In this document: positions 47,249-55,350 of the stretch, piece after piece
Position numbering within the stretch: position 1 is the stretch's first letter
How the letters are laid out: the number at the start of each line of letters is the position of its first letter
NCBI RefSeq assembly: GCF_000368065.1
Contig: NZ_KB851203.1
Span: 62,001-126,000, forward strand
Direction of reading: 5' to 3'
DNA length: 64,000 nt
From: Acinetobacter seifertii
Lineage (GTDB): Bacteria; Pseudomonadota; Gammaproteobacteria; Pseudomonadales; Moraxellaceae
Made by a program: the position numbers and the translations under genes
Notes under the pieces: generated by a model
The model's database searches: none
The model's input: the letters and a program-made list of their open reading frames with translations, nothing else
Told to the model about the DNA's origin: nothing

Positions 47249-48901
47249 ATGCTTTTTAATATATTTAGTGTCTTGGAAAAAATAGGGCTAAATGCTCAGA
47301 AACGTGCTATCCATGTACAGTTCTCTAATGAACTACTCAATAACCAAATATTCTTACAACGTATAGAAGGCCAACATCAGCTGAATGGTGGTCTAATGGC
47401 AGATTTGATCTGTCTTTCAACCAATGCCCAAATTGCATTGAAGCAATTTATTGGTGTGCAAGTCGCTGTTGATCAGGTCACGGATTCGGGACAATTGTTC
47501 CGAACAACAGGTATTGTGACTGAAGCCAGTTATGGACAAAGCGATGGTGCTTTAACGCTTTATAAGCTGACTATAGAAGATGCGACAAATTTATGGCACA
47601 AACGCCGTAATAGTCGTGTTTTCATGAATAAAAGTATCGTAGAAATTACCGAAGTTCTATTTAAAGAGTGGCAAGAAAAAAGTCCACTGTTTGCTGCGAG
47701 TTTAAGTCTAGACTTGGGTGGGTTAAGTCAAAACTATGATATTCGACCTTTCACCATGCAGCACAATGAGTCTGACTATGACTTTCTTACGCGCTTATGG
47801 CGAAGTGAAGGCATTAGTTGGCTCATTGATGAGTCAGAGCTTTTTGTTCCGCATTTTACTGCGCCAATACAAGCTCAAAAACTAAGACTCATTGATGACA
47901 ATAGCCAGTATCAGGCTTTAGAGCGTCGTAGTATTCGCTATCACAGAAGTAGCGCAACCGAATATCAAGATAGTATTACTGGTTTTGTTGCAGTGCGAAG
48001 TTTGCAACCGACAGCTGTACATGTGCAGCGCTGGCAACCCGATGCCCTTGCACAAGAAGAGGGTAATGGTTCGGTTGTTACCACGCATACACATTCAGAT
48101 AACTTTGATTCAGCCAGTTTAAGTCTTGAGCAAGCATGGCACGTAAGCCCCGCTTGGATGCAAGATTTAAAAGGGGAAGATCAGGCAACCGCTTCAGGCA
48201 GTAGTCAGTTAGAAAAATTAAATCAACACTTCACCGACATGCATGCGAGTCGGGCCAAATACTTTAAAGCCTATAGTAGTGTCCGCGATAGCCAAGTCGG
48301 TTATTGGTTTAATCTACGTGAACACCCGGAAATTGATCAGCATGAAGGGACAGATCAAGAGTTCTTGATCATTGCTAAAAACTTCTATAACCAAAATAAC
48401 TTACCTAAAGATTTACACCAGCAGGTTAGCCAGTTATTAACCCAAAGTCGTTGGGATCAACAGGGTTATGATGATATAGAGCGTCAAGGTAATGAGCTGA
48501 CATTAATACGCCGTCAAATCAAAACTGCACCTGAATATAATCCAGAGCAGCATCGACCAATTGCCTACCCACAAAGAGCGAAAGTCGTGGGACCACAAGG
48601 AGAAACCATTCATGTCGATGAATGGGGGCGCATTAAGGTACGTTTTCTATTTACCCGTAGTGATGATCATGGCCATGACGGTGGTGCAGGTAGCAATGAT
48701 AACGATACCGACTCGGCTTGGGTGGATGTACTGACTCCTTGGGCAGGAGAAGGCTATGGCGCACGTTTCTTGCCACGTATTGGTGAAGTGGTTGTCATTG
48801 ATTTCTTTGACGGCAATATTGACCGTCCATTTGTGACTGGGCGCATCCATGAAGCGCAGCGCTTGATCCTAGACAGTATCGTGGACAACAAATCCCTCTA
48901 A
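47249..48901 (+). pseudogene. vgrG: VgrG type VI secretion spike protein, truncated after the OB-fold
   Basis: VgrG trimers form the puncturing tip of the type VI secretion system and carry effectors. This copy has the gp27-like N-terminal part (RAIHVQFSNELLNNQIFLQRIEG..., NESDYDFLTRLWRSEGISW) and the gp5-type OB-fold ending SAWVDVLTPWAGEGYGARFLPRIGEV...GRIHEAQR. Native sequence stops at codon CGC near 48863; the last 12 residues are from an IS fragment. The C-terminal needle and any effector-docking extension are missing, so about 540 native residues remain of roughly a thousand. I chose the ATG at 47249, the family start, over a GTG at 47213. Most likely nonfunctional as a full spike. Confidence 0.85.
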
Positions 48902-49096
48902 ATTCTTAAAATATTTCTTCTCAAAGGCTTCAGGGCTTAACCAGCCATTTGCAGAATGTCTTCTGACCCGATTGTAATAAATCTCAATATAGTCAAACAA
49001 GACAGCATTCGCTTCTTTTCGAGTGGCAAACACACTGCCATGGACCACATGACCTTTCAATGTATGAAAGAAGCTTTCAGTCACTGCATTATCCCC
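48864..49096 (-). mobile_element. IS3-family insertion sequence fragment (3' end)
   Basis: On the minus strand 48869-49096 encodes the final 75 or so residues of an IS3-type OrfB transposase: GDNAVTESFFHTLKG, then YIEIYYNRVRRHSANGWLSPEAF with the catalytic glutamate of the DDE domain in TESFFH. The outer terminus TGATCCTAGACAGTATCGTGG begins near 48864, right after vgrG. The 5' part of the IS is gone: homology stops just before DNAV at about 49094-49098, where the M23 gene begins. An IS insertion followed by a deletion explains both breaks. Confidence 0.82.
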
Positions 49097-49100
49097 CATA

Positions 49101-49619
49101 TTGAAGAATCCTATGCCAGTCATTGAAATAAGAATAGATAAGCCAAAAGATGATGGCTCATATTTATTCCCTTTAAAGATACGGACAAATTCATATAAAA
49201 ATGGATTTGCTCGATTTGGTTCTAATCGGAATGGTGGAAACCGTAAACACGCAGGTTGTGATCTGTATGCACCAACAGGAACTGAGATTAGAGCGATGGC
49301 TGATGGAAAAGTACGTGTAGTAAAAGCTTTTTATTCTGGTACTGATGTAATTGAAATTGTACATAAAAAACATATTATACGCTATGGCGAGGTTCTGGCA
49401 GGGAAGTCCTTAGTAAAAGTTGGAGATGATGTAAAACGCGGACAAACTATTGGCTATGTCGGTAAACTCACAGTACAAGTTCCAAGTATGATGTTGCATT
49501 TGGAGATGTATTCTAATCCTAAAGATACTAGTCCATTAACAGTTCGTGGCAATAATGCCTATCAACGACGCTCTGATCTAATAGATCCTACTACTTTTTT
49601 AGACAATTCAACATTATGA
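49101..49619 (+). CDS. M23-family peptidase, candidate T6SS effector, probably 5'-truncated
   Basis: A peptidoglycan endopeptidase domain of LytM type. Zinc ligands are visible in RKHAGCDLYAPTGT (H and D) and in MLHLEMYS (second histidine); a characteristic VGDDVKRGQTIGYVG lies between. Such enzymes are carried by VgrG in Acinetobacter and cut cross-links of competitor cell walls. The frame begins at a TTG (49101) or an ATG (49113) only 5-15 bases from the IS fragment end, with no proper ribosome site, so N-terminal sequence for VgrG docking was probably deleted. No signal peptide is present, as expected of a T6SS effector. Confidence 0.75.
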   Translation: MKNPMPVIEIRIDKPKDDGSYLFPLKIRTNSYKNGFARFGSNRNGGNRKHAGCDLYAPTGTEIRAMADGKVRVVKAFYSGTDVIEIVHKKHIIRYGEVLAGKSLVKVGDDVKRGQTIGYVGKLTVQVPSMMLHLEMYSNPKDTSPLTVRGNNAYQRRSDLIDPTTFLDNSTL

Positions 49620-49627
49620 GATTGGTA

Positions 49628-50101
49628 ATGAATAAAATTTTAATAGCGCTAAGTTTTTTATTTTTGACGGCTTGCAATGATTTTAACAAACTGGAAAAAG
49701 AATCTAATGCATCTAATGAACAGCAAAAAGAATCAAATTCAGTTATAAAGTCACAGTTAAGTAACGCTAGTGACTCACTAATAAAAGAAACTACTGTTTC
49801 TCAAGTAAAAGATAAAAAAAAGGAAAATTCAAAACCGCAAATGGATGCTCAGGATAAAATTACTTGTATGGGTAAAACCTTAAATGATTGGTATACTTTT
49901 GATGAAAATTTAGAACAGCCAAAATGTAAGAAATTAAACGGTTATAAATTAAAGAATTATCAATGTTCTATTGAGAAAAATGTATTCGATTTAAATTCTG
50001 ATGCTATTAGAATTACAATGAAAGATGCTAGAGTATTTGCATTCCATTCTCTTGAGCAATGTCAAGAAGCTGTTGAAATGTGGGAAGCGAATGGTGTTTA
50101 G
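49628..50101 (+). CDS. Lipoprotein, candidate immunity protein to the M23 effector
   Basis: The 157-residue protein has a lipoprotein signal with lipobox LTAC (residues 13-16), a lysine/serine/glutamine-rich linker to about residue 80, and a C-terminal domain with four cysteines (C in ITCMGK, PKCKK, YQCSI and EQCQEA). It begins 8 bases after the M23 stop. Effectors acting in the periplasm are paired with exported immunity proteins encoded immediately downstream, so this role is strongly suggested by position and export; no family was recognised. Confidence 0.65.
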   Translation: MNKILIALSFLFLTACNDFNKLEKESNASNEQQKESNSVIKSQLSNASDSLIKETTVSQVKDKKKENSKPQMDAQDKITCMGKTLNDWYTFDENLEQPKCKKLNGYKLKNYQCSIEKNVFDLNSDAIRITMKDARVFAFHSLEQCQEAVEMWEANGV

Positions 50102-50265
50102 AATTTAAAAAAATTGATTAGAGTCGTTAATTATTATATTTATTTAGAAAATATAAAATTACTTCATTAATAGTAGTTTTAATGAAGAGCTAAAATAATT
50201 CTAGATTTTTAGATGATTTTTATCTAACCTGTTATAAGACATGTTAAGTTATTAACTCTATTTTA

Positions 50266-50301
50266 AAGCCCAACTATCTCTATCATAGTTGGGCTTTTTT
50301 A
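50266..50301 (+). terminator. Terminator after the effector-immunity pair
   Basis: AAGCCCAACTAT / ATAGTTGGGCTT, 12-bp stem around a short loop, followed by TTTT. The stem core AGCCCAAC/GTTGGGCT is the same as that of the terminator after dsbB. Confidence 0.9.
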
Positions 50302-50308
50302 TTTCTTT

Positions 50309-50496
50309 ACAACACTTCCAAATCTTTGAGTGTATAGTTTCACTTATCAATTATGAGTTTGAATACCTTCTTGTACATAATCATGTACATGAGGAAAAAA
50401 CTAGCAAGAAATTTTTTTAGAAAAATTGGATGGGACTGAATTTAAAAATACTTTAAGCTAAAAAATATTACTTTATGTGAGTTTTAATAAAAGTAT
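50309..50496 (-). pseudogene. Degenerate duplicate of the 3' end of the downstream hydrolase gene
   Basis: The stretch reads CTTCCAAATCTTTGAG...TATGAGTTTGAATACC...CATAATCATGTACATGAGG and, further on, CTGAATTT...CTTTATGTGAGT. It follows base by base the C-terminal coding end of the alpha/beta hydrolase at 55351-55545 (CTTCCAAATCTTCAAG..., TATGAGTTTGAATACC..., CATAATCATTTACATGAGG, CTTTATGTGAGT). Scattered substitutions and small indels have closed the frame. It is a relic in the position expected if the hydrolase gene once followed the effector-immunity pair directly. Confidence 0.85.
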
Positions 50497-50622
50497 AAGA
50501 TAAAATGTGTAATTCTAAAAATATATGCAAAATATAATTATAGATGTGTTAAATAAAAATATTGTTATGATGTTTTTTTGTAAGTTTTCTTATAAAATAA
50601 AGCACCAGCTTAGGTGTAATTT
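50497..50622. other. AT-rich spacer before the 153-residue protein gene
   Basis: No gene recognised. The sequence is extremely AT-rich with a T7 run, presumably the promoter region for the following gene. Confidence 0.3.
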
Positions 50623-51084
50623 ATGAAATACAAATTATTTACATTTATTTTTTTATTCTTTTTATATGGTGTTGCAAATGCAAGTAATGAAGAGAAATGC
50701 TTTAAAGACTCAAAAATTTTAATCACAAACTTATATAAAAATTATCCTGTAGATGGAAATAAAATTATTGAGAATGCTGATAGAAAAACTATTTCTAGGT
50801 TTTTTTCTAATCAATTAACAAATATGTTAGTAAAAGATTATACATGTAGAAGTAATTTAAATGGTGTATGCAATATAGATTTTAATATTTTAATTCATTC
50901 TCAAGATGCCCCAAATAAATATAAGATATTACAGGATGCGGATAATTTAGTAACAGTTAAAGTTGAATATCATCAATACTCAGAATTTATTAACTTTGTT
51001 ATTAATAAAGAATCTTCTTGTAAAAAAATAGGAAATATAAAATATGATGATGGAAGTGATTTAATTAAAATGCTGCGGAAATAA
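50623..51084 (+). CDS. Exported small protein, candidate orphan immunity protein (family A)
   Basis: A 153-residue protein with a signal peptide (about 1-20, ending NASN) and a mature part with five cysteines, including KCFKD, YTCRS, GVCNI and SCKKI. Its overall pattern recalls DUF3828-like periplasmic immunity proteins, which is a weak impression. The last 37 residues are closely similar to those of the short protein at 51904-52119. Its AT-rich codons differ from the core genome. The role as immunity is inferred from location and export. Confidence 0.55.
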   Translation: MKYKLFTFIFLFFLYGVANASNEEKCFKDSKILITNLYKNYPVDGNKIIENADRKTISRFFSNQLTNMLVKDYTCRSNLNGVCNIDFNILIHSQDAPNKYKILQDADNLVTVKVEYHQYSEFINFVINKESSCKKIGNIKYDDGSDLIKMLRK

Positions 51085-51085
51085 T

Positions 51086-51384
51086 ATGAAATATTCAATA
51101 TTATTCTTAATTTTACTATTTGCTAACCATACATTTGTAAATACAGATATATGGAGTGATACCTATCATTATTCTGGCTCATAAAACTTTTAGGATATAA
51201 TGTTGCAACTAGGGAAGTGATTTTAACACTAACATCAGAAAATTGTGTTTTCTCTATTTTGGGTTTTCAAGTGGATAAAACTTATTCACGTAAGGTGGGA
51301 GAAAAAAATAATGTTCTATACATATTTGATGCTAATAGCCATAAGAAATTTGGAAAAATTATCTTTATTCCCATTATGTTATAG
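51086..51384 (+). pseudogene. Broken exported-protein gene
   Basis: An ATG 1 base after the previous stop begins a clear signal peptide (MKYSILFLILLFANHTF) but the frame stops after 32 codons. A second open stretch in another frame, from about 51199 to the TAG at 51384, contains NVATREVILTLTSENCVFSI and VLYIFDANSHKKFGKI. The two parts look like one gene split by a frameshift. The family was not identified. Confidence 0.5.
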
Positions 51385-51559
51385 ATGGTAGAAAAAACTT
51401 TTTCTTTAAGGATAAATAATAGTTGTTATTTGATCTTTATTAAATATTTTTAGTTGTATTAAATAAGACTAACTTACTTTTGGGCTTATTTAATTTTAAT
51501 ATTTTATTAAAATTTTAAAATAATCATAGTAATTTTCTTGATTTTATAGAGGTTGTATA
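51385..51559. other. Gene-free AT-rich spacer in the island
   Basis: Only short, closed frames are seen. The tail bases before 51560 include AGAGGT at proper distance from the GTG start of the next gene. Confidence 0.3.
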
Positions 51560-51913
51560 GTGAGAGTTGGTTGTTTTTTATTTACATTATTTCTAATTTC
51601 GGGATGCAATGCAGAAATTTATAAAATTACTTATGATCAAAAAAAGCAATGTAAGAATGATCTGATGTTAATAGCATCTAAGAATTTTGATTTTAATGGT
51701 ATTAATAAGGATGATATAATTTTTGATTTTTCTGAAAAAGATTTTATAAAAATTTTTGTTAAAAGTAAAAGTGGAGTTAATTATGGTGCGACTTTTGGTT
51801 GGATAAGAATTGATAGGAAGGATAATAAATTATATGACATTACATATGATGAAGAAAATAATATTCCAATGAATCTTTTGGATAAAAAAGATTATATAAG
51901 AAAATGTCTTTAA
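51560..51913 (+). CDS. Small lipoprotein, candidate immunity protein
   Basis: A 117-residue protein beginning with GTG (AGAGG upstream) and a lipoprotein signal with lipobox ISGC (cysteine at residue 16). The mature part is rich in Asp, Lys and Ile, with a predicted alpha-beta pattern (KKQCKNDLMLIASK, then YGATFGWIRIDRKDNKLYDITYD), and a final cysteine. No family was recognised. The 3' end overlaps the next short gene by 10 bases. Confidence 0.5.
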   Translation: MRVGCFLFTLFLISGCNAEIYKITYDQKKQCKNDLMLIASKNFDFNGINKDDIIFDFSEKDFIKIFVKSKSGVNYGATFGWIRIDRKDNKLYDITYDEENNIPMNLLDKKDYIRKCL

Positions 51914-52119
51914 TTAATGGTTTTTTTGTGATTATGTTTGTGTTTAAGAAAATAATTGTATATTTTAATATTAATGCCGCTTATGCAGATAATAATTTTA
52001 ATATGCCTGCACATAGTGAATTTGTTGATTTTTTGATAGAAGGTAAAGGTGAGTGCAAGGTTATTAAGAATATAAAATACGAAAATAATACTAATTCGAT
52101 TAAGATCTTGCAGCAATAA
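51904..52119 (+). pseudogene. Truncated paralogue of the 153-residue protein
   Basis: A 71-codon frame: a hydrophobic leader (about 1-28, ending AYAD) then HSEFVDFLIEGKGECKVIKNIKYENNTNSIKILQQ. That part corresponds to the last 36 residues of the protein at 50623-51084 (YSEFINFVINKESSCKKIGNIKYDDG...). The middle of the gene, about 90 codons, is missing, so it appears to be an internally deleted copy. Whether the product is made is unknown. Confidence 0.6.
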
Positions 52120-52280
52120 TATTTTTTATTTGGTGATTATGTTATTGTAGTACATAAATTACGGCTTGGTAGAAATATTAAAATGATTGTCATGGTGATA
52201 AAGAATAACTATGATTTTTTAAATTTTGATTATATTATTATAACAGAGATCATTCAAAGTAAATAATGAGCTTAGCTTAA

Positions 52281-53006
52281 ATGAAACAATATCTTAAATT
52301 TATAGTTTTTACTTCTTTCATGATTGGATCTATTGAGACTTCATATGCTGATTTTGGTTTTATTCAAGATAAAGATGGGTATGTGAATGTAAGGGAAAAT
52401 TCAAGTTTAAGTTCGAAAGTTACATCCAAATTAAATAATAATGAAATTGTTTCTTGTGTGATGGATGAAGAAACTAATAATTTTTGTTTAGTTAATGCAA
52501 GCAATGGTGTAACAGGATTTGTCTATAAAAATAGAATAAATAATTTCAGTGGTTACACTTCTATTAAGCTATCTCAATATTCTAGAGAAAAGGTTATCTA
52601 TAGTGATAAAAATATAATAGTAGAAGTGTATGCAAAAAAGGCTATTTTAGATCCTAAACTTTATAAAAATTTTAAAGGTGAATATAAGTATTTTAATGAT
52701 AAAAAATTCTTTGGTACAGATGGTAGTCTACCTGACAATAATTTTTTACAACTTGATAAAATTATTGTTAAAGAAAAAGATAACAGAATGGAAATCAGTA
52801 GAATTGAGCTCGAGCAATATTTTTTCCCTAAAGATGGTATCGATGGGGACAAGAATGAGCTTGCTGATTTTAAAATATATTATTTAAATAATAATATTTA
52901 TATTTTAAATACTTTTAACGATGGTGGTGCGGCAGCTTACAATATTGTTTTAAATGTAAAGAATAGAAAAATAGTTACTAATAAAGCTTGGAAAGTTGAA
53001 GTTTGA
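52281..53006 (+). CDS. Exported SH3b-domain protein, candidate immunity protein
   Basis: A 241-residue protein with a signal peptide (1-24, ending SYAD) followed by a bacterial SH3 domain at about 25-90 (GYVNVRENSSLSSKVTSKL...GFVYKNRI). The C-terminal part (90-241) has a beta-rich pattern with acidic patches. SH3b domains bind peptidoglycan, so this fits protection against a wall-targeting effector, though it could act otherwise. The gene is AT-rich like its neighbours and preceded by 160 gene-free bases. Confidence 0.55.
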   Translation: MKQYLKFIVFTSFMIGSIETSYADFGFIQDKDGYVNVRENSSLSSKVTSKLNNNEIVSCVMDEETNNFCLVNASNGVTGFVYKNRINNFSGYTSIKLSQYSREKVIYSDKNIIVEVYAKKAILDPKLYKNFKGEYKYFNDKKFFGTDGSLPDNNFLQLDKIIVKEKDNRMEISRIELEQYFFPKDGIDGDKNELADFKIYYLNNNIYILNTFNDGGAAAYNIVLNVKNRKIVTNKAWKVEV

Positions 53007-53075
53007 TAAAATTCATATAGTAAAGTTATGAATGGTTATAAATATTAATTTTATTAGTGATGCGAGAAAATACGA

Positions 53076-53747
53076 GTGATTTATAAAAAATTAATTTTTG
53101 TATGTTTATTAGGTTTAAACGTATGTACTATTCAATATCTGATTGAAGGAGCTTATGCAAATTCTTTTGAAATAAAGAAAGTAAATAATAGCCAATTTAT
53201 TGAATCTACTGAAAAAATTAGAAAAATAAAAAAGAGTTTAGATAATAAAATTTATTTATTATTAGATTCTGATGAAGGCTGTATAGTAAGTGAAAAACCT
53301 CTTAATAAGGATATCGTAATTATCTATAAAGAGGACGAAAAATTTAAATATGATATTGTGAATCCAATATTGAAAAAAGATAGTAGTGATTGTGTTTCAG
53401 AATTAGCTTTTGTTACAGATGAGCCTAATTATTTTTATAATATTAATAAAAGAAGTAAGGAGTTAGTTCGTGGTTATGGTTTTGAATTAAATAAGGATCA
53501 GATTCTATATAAGAATAATAAAATTAGAGGAGTTGATTTAATAGGGAATGGAATCCCTAATATTGTAACTGAATGTTTTTTGAATGAAGGTGCTCATTTT
53601 AATATTTTTGGAGGACACAATAATGAAGAAAAATTATTACATCGTTATACTTACCTAGATATGAACTTACAAGCCTCATGTACTGAAAATGAAGAAATAT
53701 ATAGTAAAGGTTTGTTGGATTTAAGAAACAAATATAGAGAAAATTAA
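53076..53747 (+). CDS. Exported protein, candidate orphan immunity protein
   Basis: A 223-residue protein starting at a GTG with a signal peptide (about 1-29, ending AYAN). The mature part has cysteines in EGCIV, SDCVS, TECFL and ASCTE, likely paired in the periplasm. No family was recognised. It lies 69 bases after the SH3b gene, on the same strand and with the same AT-rich composition. A long stem-loop at 53792-53835 ends this sub-run. Confidence 0.5.
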   Translation: MIYKKLIFVCLLGLNVCTIQYLIEGAYANSFEIKKVNNSQFIESTEKIRKIKKSLDNKIYLLLDSDEGCIVSEKPLNKDIVIIYKEDEKFKYDIVNPILKKDSSDCVSELAFVTDEPNYFYNINKRSKELVRGYGFELNKDQILYKNNKIRGVDLIGNGIPNIVTECFLNEGAHFNIFGGHNNEEKLLHRYTYLDMNLQASCTENEEIYSKGLLDLRNKYREN

Positions 53748-53791
53748 TGTAAAGTAGCTGATAATATTCACGATAAATGAAAATTTAATTT

Positions 53792-53840
53792 AACTAATAT
53801 AGGAACTTTTATTATTAAAAGTGCCTATATTAGTTTTGTT
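53792..53840 (+). terminator. Long stem-loop terminator inside the island
   Basis: AACTAATATAGGAACTTTT pairs with AAAAGTGCCTATATTAGTT over 19 positions with one mismatch around the loop ATTATT, followed by TTGTTT. It is unusually long for a terminator and lies 44 bases after a stop codon. The following 53841-54021 holds no recognisable gene. Confidence 0.65.
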
Positions 53841-54021
53841 TAATTGATTTTATAATATTTTTATTTGTCCTGTTGTTGAACTTCTTATGTAAAGGGTGTT
53901 AACCCTAGAAACTCTAGAGCCCATTTGATTTTTTATTTCCATGAAATTTAAAATATAGAAGTTTTTAGAACTTATTTAAACTAATGTATTGATTGAAAAA
54001 CTATATAGAGAGTATGCAATA

Positions 54022-54642
54022 ATGAGCAGATTATTTATTTTATTTGTAATTAGTTTAATGTATGCATGTATAACTGAGGCAGATCAGCCTAAATCAAGTA
54101 ACACAAAACTTTATTTTTCATATCGAATCTGTGAAAAGTCAGGAAAGTGCAAGAATTTTACACCTCCAAAAAAGATGGATAATTATCTCTTTAAAAGACT
54201 TGACCCTGCATATGATGAATTTTATATAAAAGATAATAATGGTAATTTTACCTTATATTATAAAAATGTTTATAGTGAAGATGTTCAAGTTGGATGGGCA
54301 GAAGCTAAAGCGGATAAAAATAATAGTAGTGAGTTGAATTTAAATATTGATAAAGTTAACTTAGCCTTGGGTGGGATTGATTTTATAAAGAATGGATATG
54401 CAACTAAACAGGCTGAATCAAAGAATTTTAAATCAGGAATCTATTATTTAGCTGATAATTATGCGGGTGCTCCATATTATCAAAAACAAAAAATAGTTTT
54501 TAAGAGAAATACTGGAGATTTAGTGTTGGACTGTAATAGTTATTTGAATAATCCATCTGTTAAGAATGAATCTTATGGAGTTTTTTATGGAGTATGTTCC
54601 GATAAGGAAAAAGTTTATTTTAAAGAAATTCCAGGATTATAA
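54022..54642 (+). CDS. Lipoprotein, candidate orphan immunity protein
   Basis: The 206-residue protein starts at ATG 54022, giving a lipoprotein signal with lipobox MYAC (cysteine about residue 15). A start at 53989 would bury this signal. The mature part contains ICEKSGKCKNF and later CNSYLNN and GVCSDKE, two cysteine pairs. The family was not identified. Strong AT bias and isolated position within the island support accessory origin. Confidence 0.5.
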   Translation: MSRLFILFVISLMYACITEADQPKSSNTKLYFSYRICEKSGKCKNFTPPKKMDNYLFKRLDPAYDEFYIKDNNGNFTLYYKNVYSEDVQVGWAEAKADKNNSSELNLNIDKVNLALGGIDFIKNGYATKQAESKNFKSGIYYLADNYAGAPYYQKQKIVFKRNTGDLVLDCNSYLNNPSVKNESYGVFYGVCSDKEKVYFKEIPGL

Positions 54643-54732
54643 TTTAGATTTTTCTGTAATATTAATTCTTTAACTCTATGTCAAGAGTCATAACTTTTAA
54701 CCTTTGTAAATTAGATAGTATAAGCTTTTGAT

Positions 54733-55254
54733 ATGAAACTAACATTTATCATTATATTCAGCTGTATAAGTATGCACAGTTATTGTGCTGTAAATTTGGA
54801 TAGAAAAAATTATTTAGACTTTAACTCAATAAATTTAAAAGATAAATCTTATATTATTGATAATAAATACTCTGATATTAATTTTTCGTCAGAAGGTATA
54901 GCAAAAGATCAAATGGGAAGCTGTACAACTTTTTCAGATTTTAATAATAGTATTTCATATACTCTTAATAATCAGAAGTTGGTTGAAGTATTAATTGGAA
55001 GTGAAAATAAAAGTATATACACATTAAAAAATATACGGAATGGTATGGGTGTTGAAAATATATACAAAAACTATAAGGGTTATAATATCAAAAAAATGAA
55101 AAGTGATGGAGCTGGAGATTCACAAGATGACTATACTTACATAGTGACTGATAATTTACAGAAAAATAATAGTTTAATTTTTGATGTTGTACATGGAAAA
55201 ATACAAGGAATACATTTAGGGAAAAAAGGATTTGATCTATCTGATTGTGAGTAA
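54733..55254 (+). CDS. Exported protein, candidate orphan immunity protein
   Basis: A 173-residue protein with a signal peptide (about 1-19, ending SYCA) and a mature part with repeated beta-like stretches, GSCTTFSDF and a final SDCE whose cysteines may pair. The pattern GMGVENIYKNYKGYNIKKMKSD...YTYIVTDN...LIFDVVHGKIQGIHLG resembles small periplasmic proteins in which a loop detects a ligand; no family was assigned. It is the last gene of the island, before the convergent hydrolase. Confidence 0.5.
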   Translation: MKLTFIIIFSCISMHSYCAVNLDRKNYLDFNSINLKDKSYIIDNKYSDINFSSEGIAKDQMGSCTTFSDFNNSISYTLNNQKLVEVLIGSENKSIYTLKNIRNGMGVENIYKNYKGYNIKKMKSDGAGDSQDDYTYIVTDNLQKNNSLIFDVVHGKIQGIHLGKKGFDLSDCE

Positions 55255-55262
55255 TATTACTT

Positions 55263-55294
55263 ATACCTGATTTTATGTGTTGATAAGATCAGGT
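55263..55294. terminator. Possible terminator between island and hydrolase gene
   Basis: TACCTGATTTTA / TAAGATCAGGTA with one mismatch and an 8-base loop, between convergent genes. It lacks a clear T tract, so it is a weak call. Confidence 0.4.
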
Positions 55295-55350
55295 ACAAAT
55301 TAGTGATAGATTATTTTAAATAGTTTTTATATTCATAAATTGGGCTCTAT

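Noticed and set aside
48869-49123. An independent 84-residue gene after vgrG
   Set aside because: It is the C-terminal end of an IS3 transposase; the start Met lies in sequence across the junction and is accidental.
50266-50301. Shared stem core of terminators after dsbB and after the immunity gene as transposon inverted repeats
   Set aside because: Both are ordinary rho-independent terminators with GC stems and T tracts; similarity of short stems is expected by chance or common use.
52120-52280. Another short gene between the paralogue remnant and the SH3b protein
   Set aside because: All frames are interrupted; nothing resembling a signal peptide or known motif was found.
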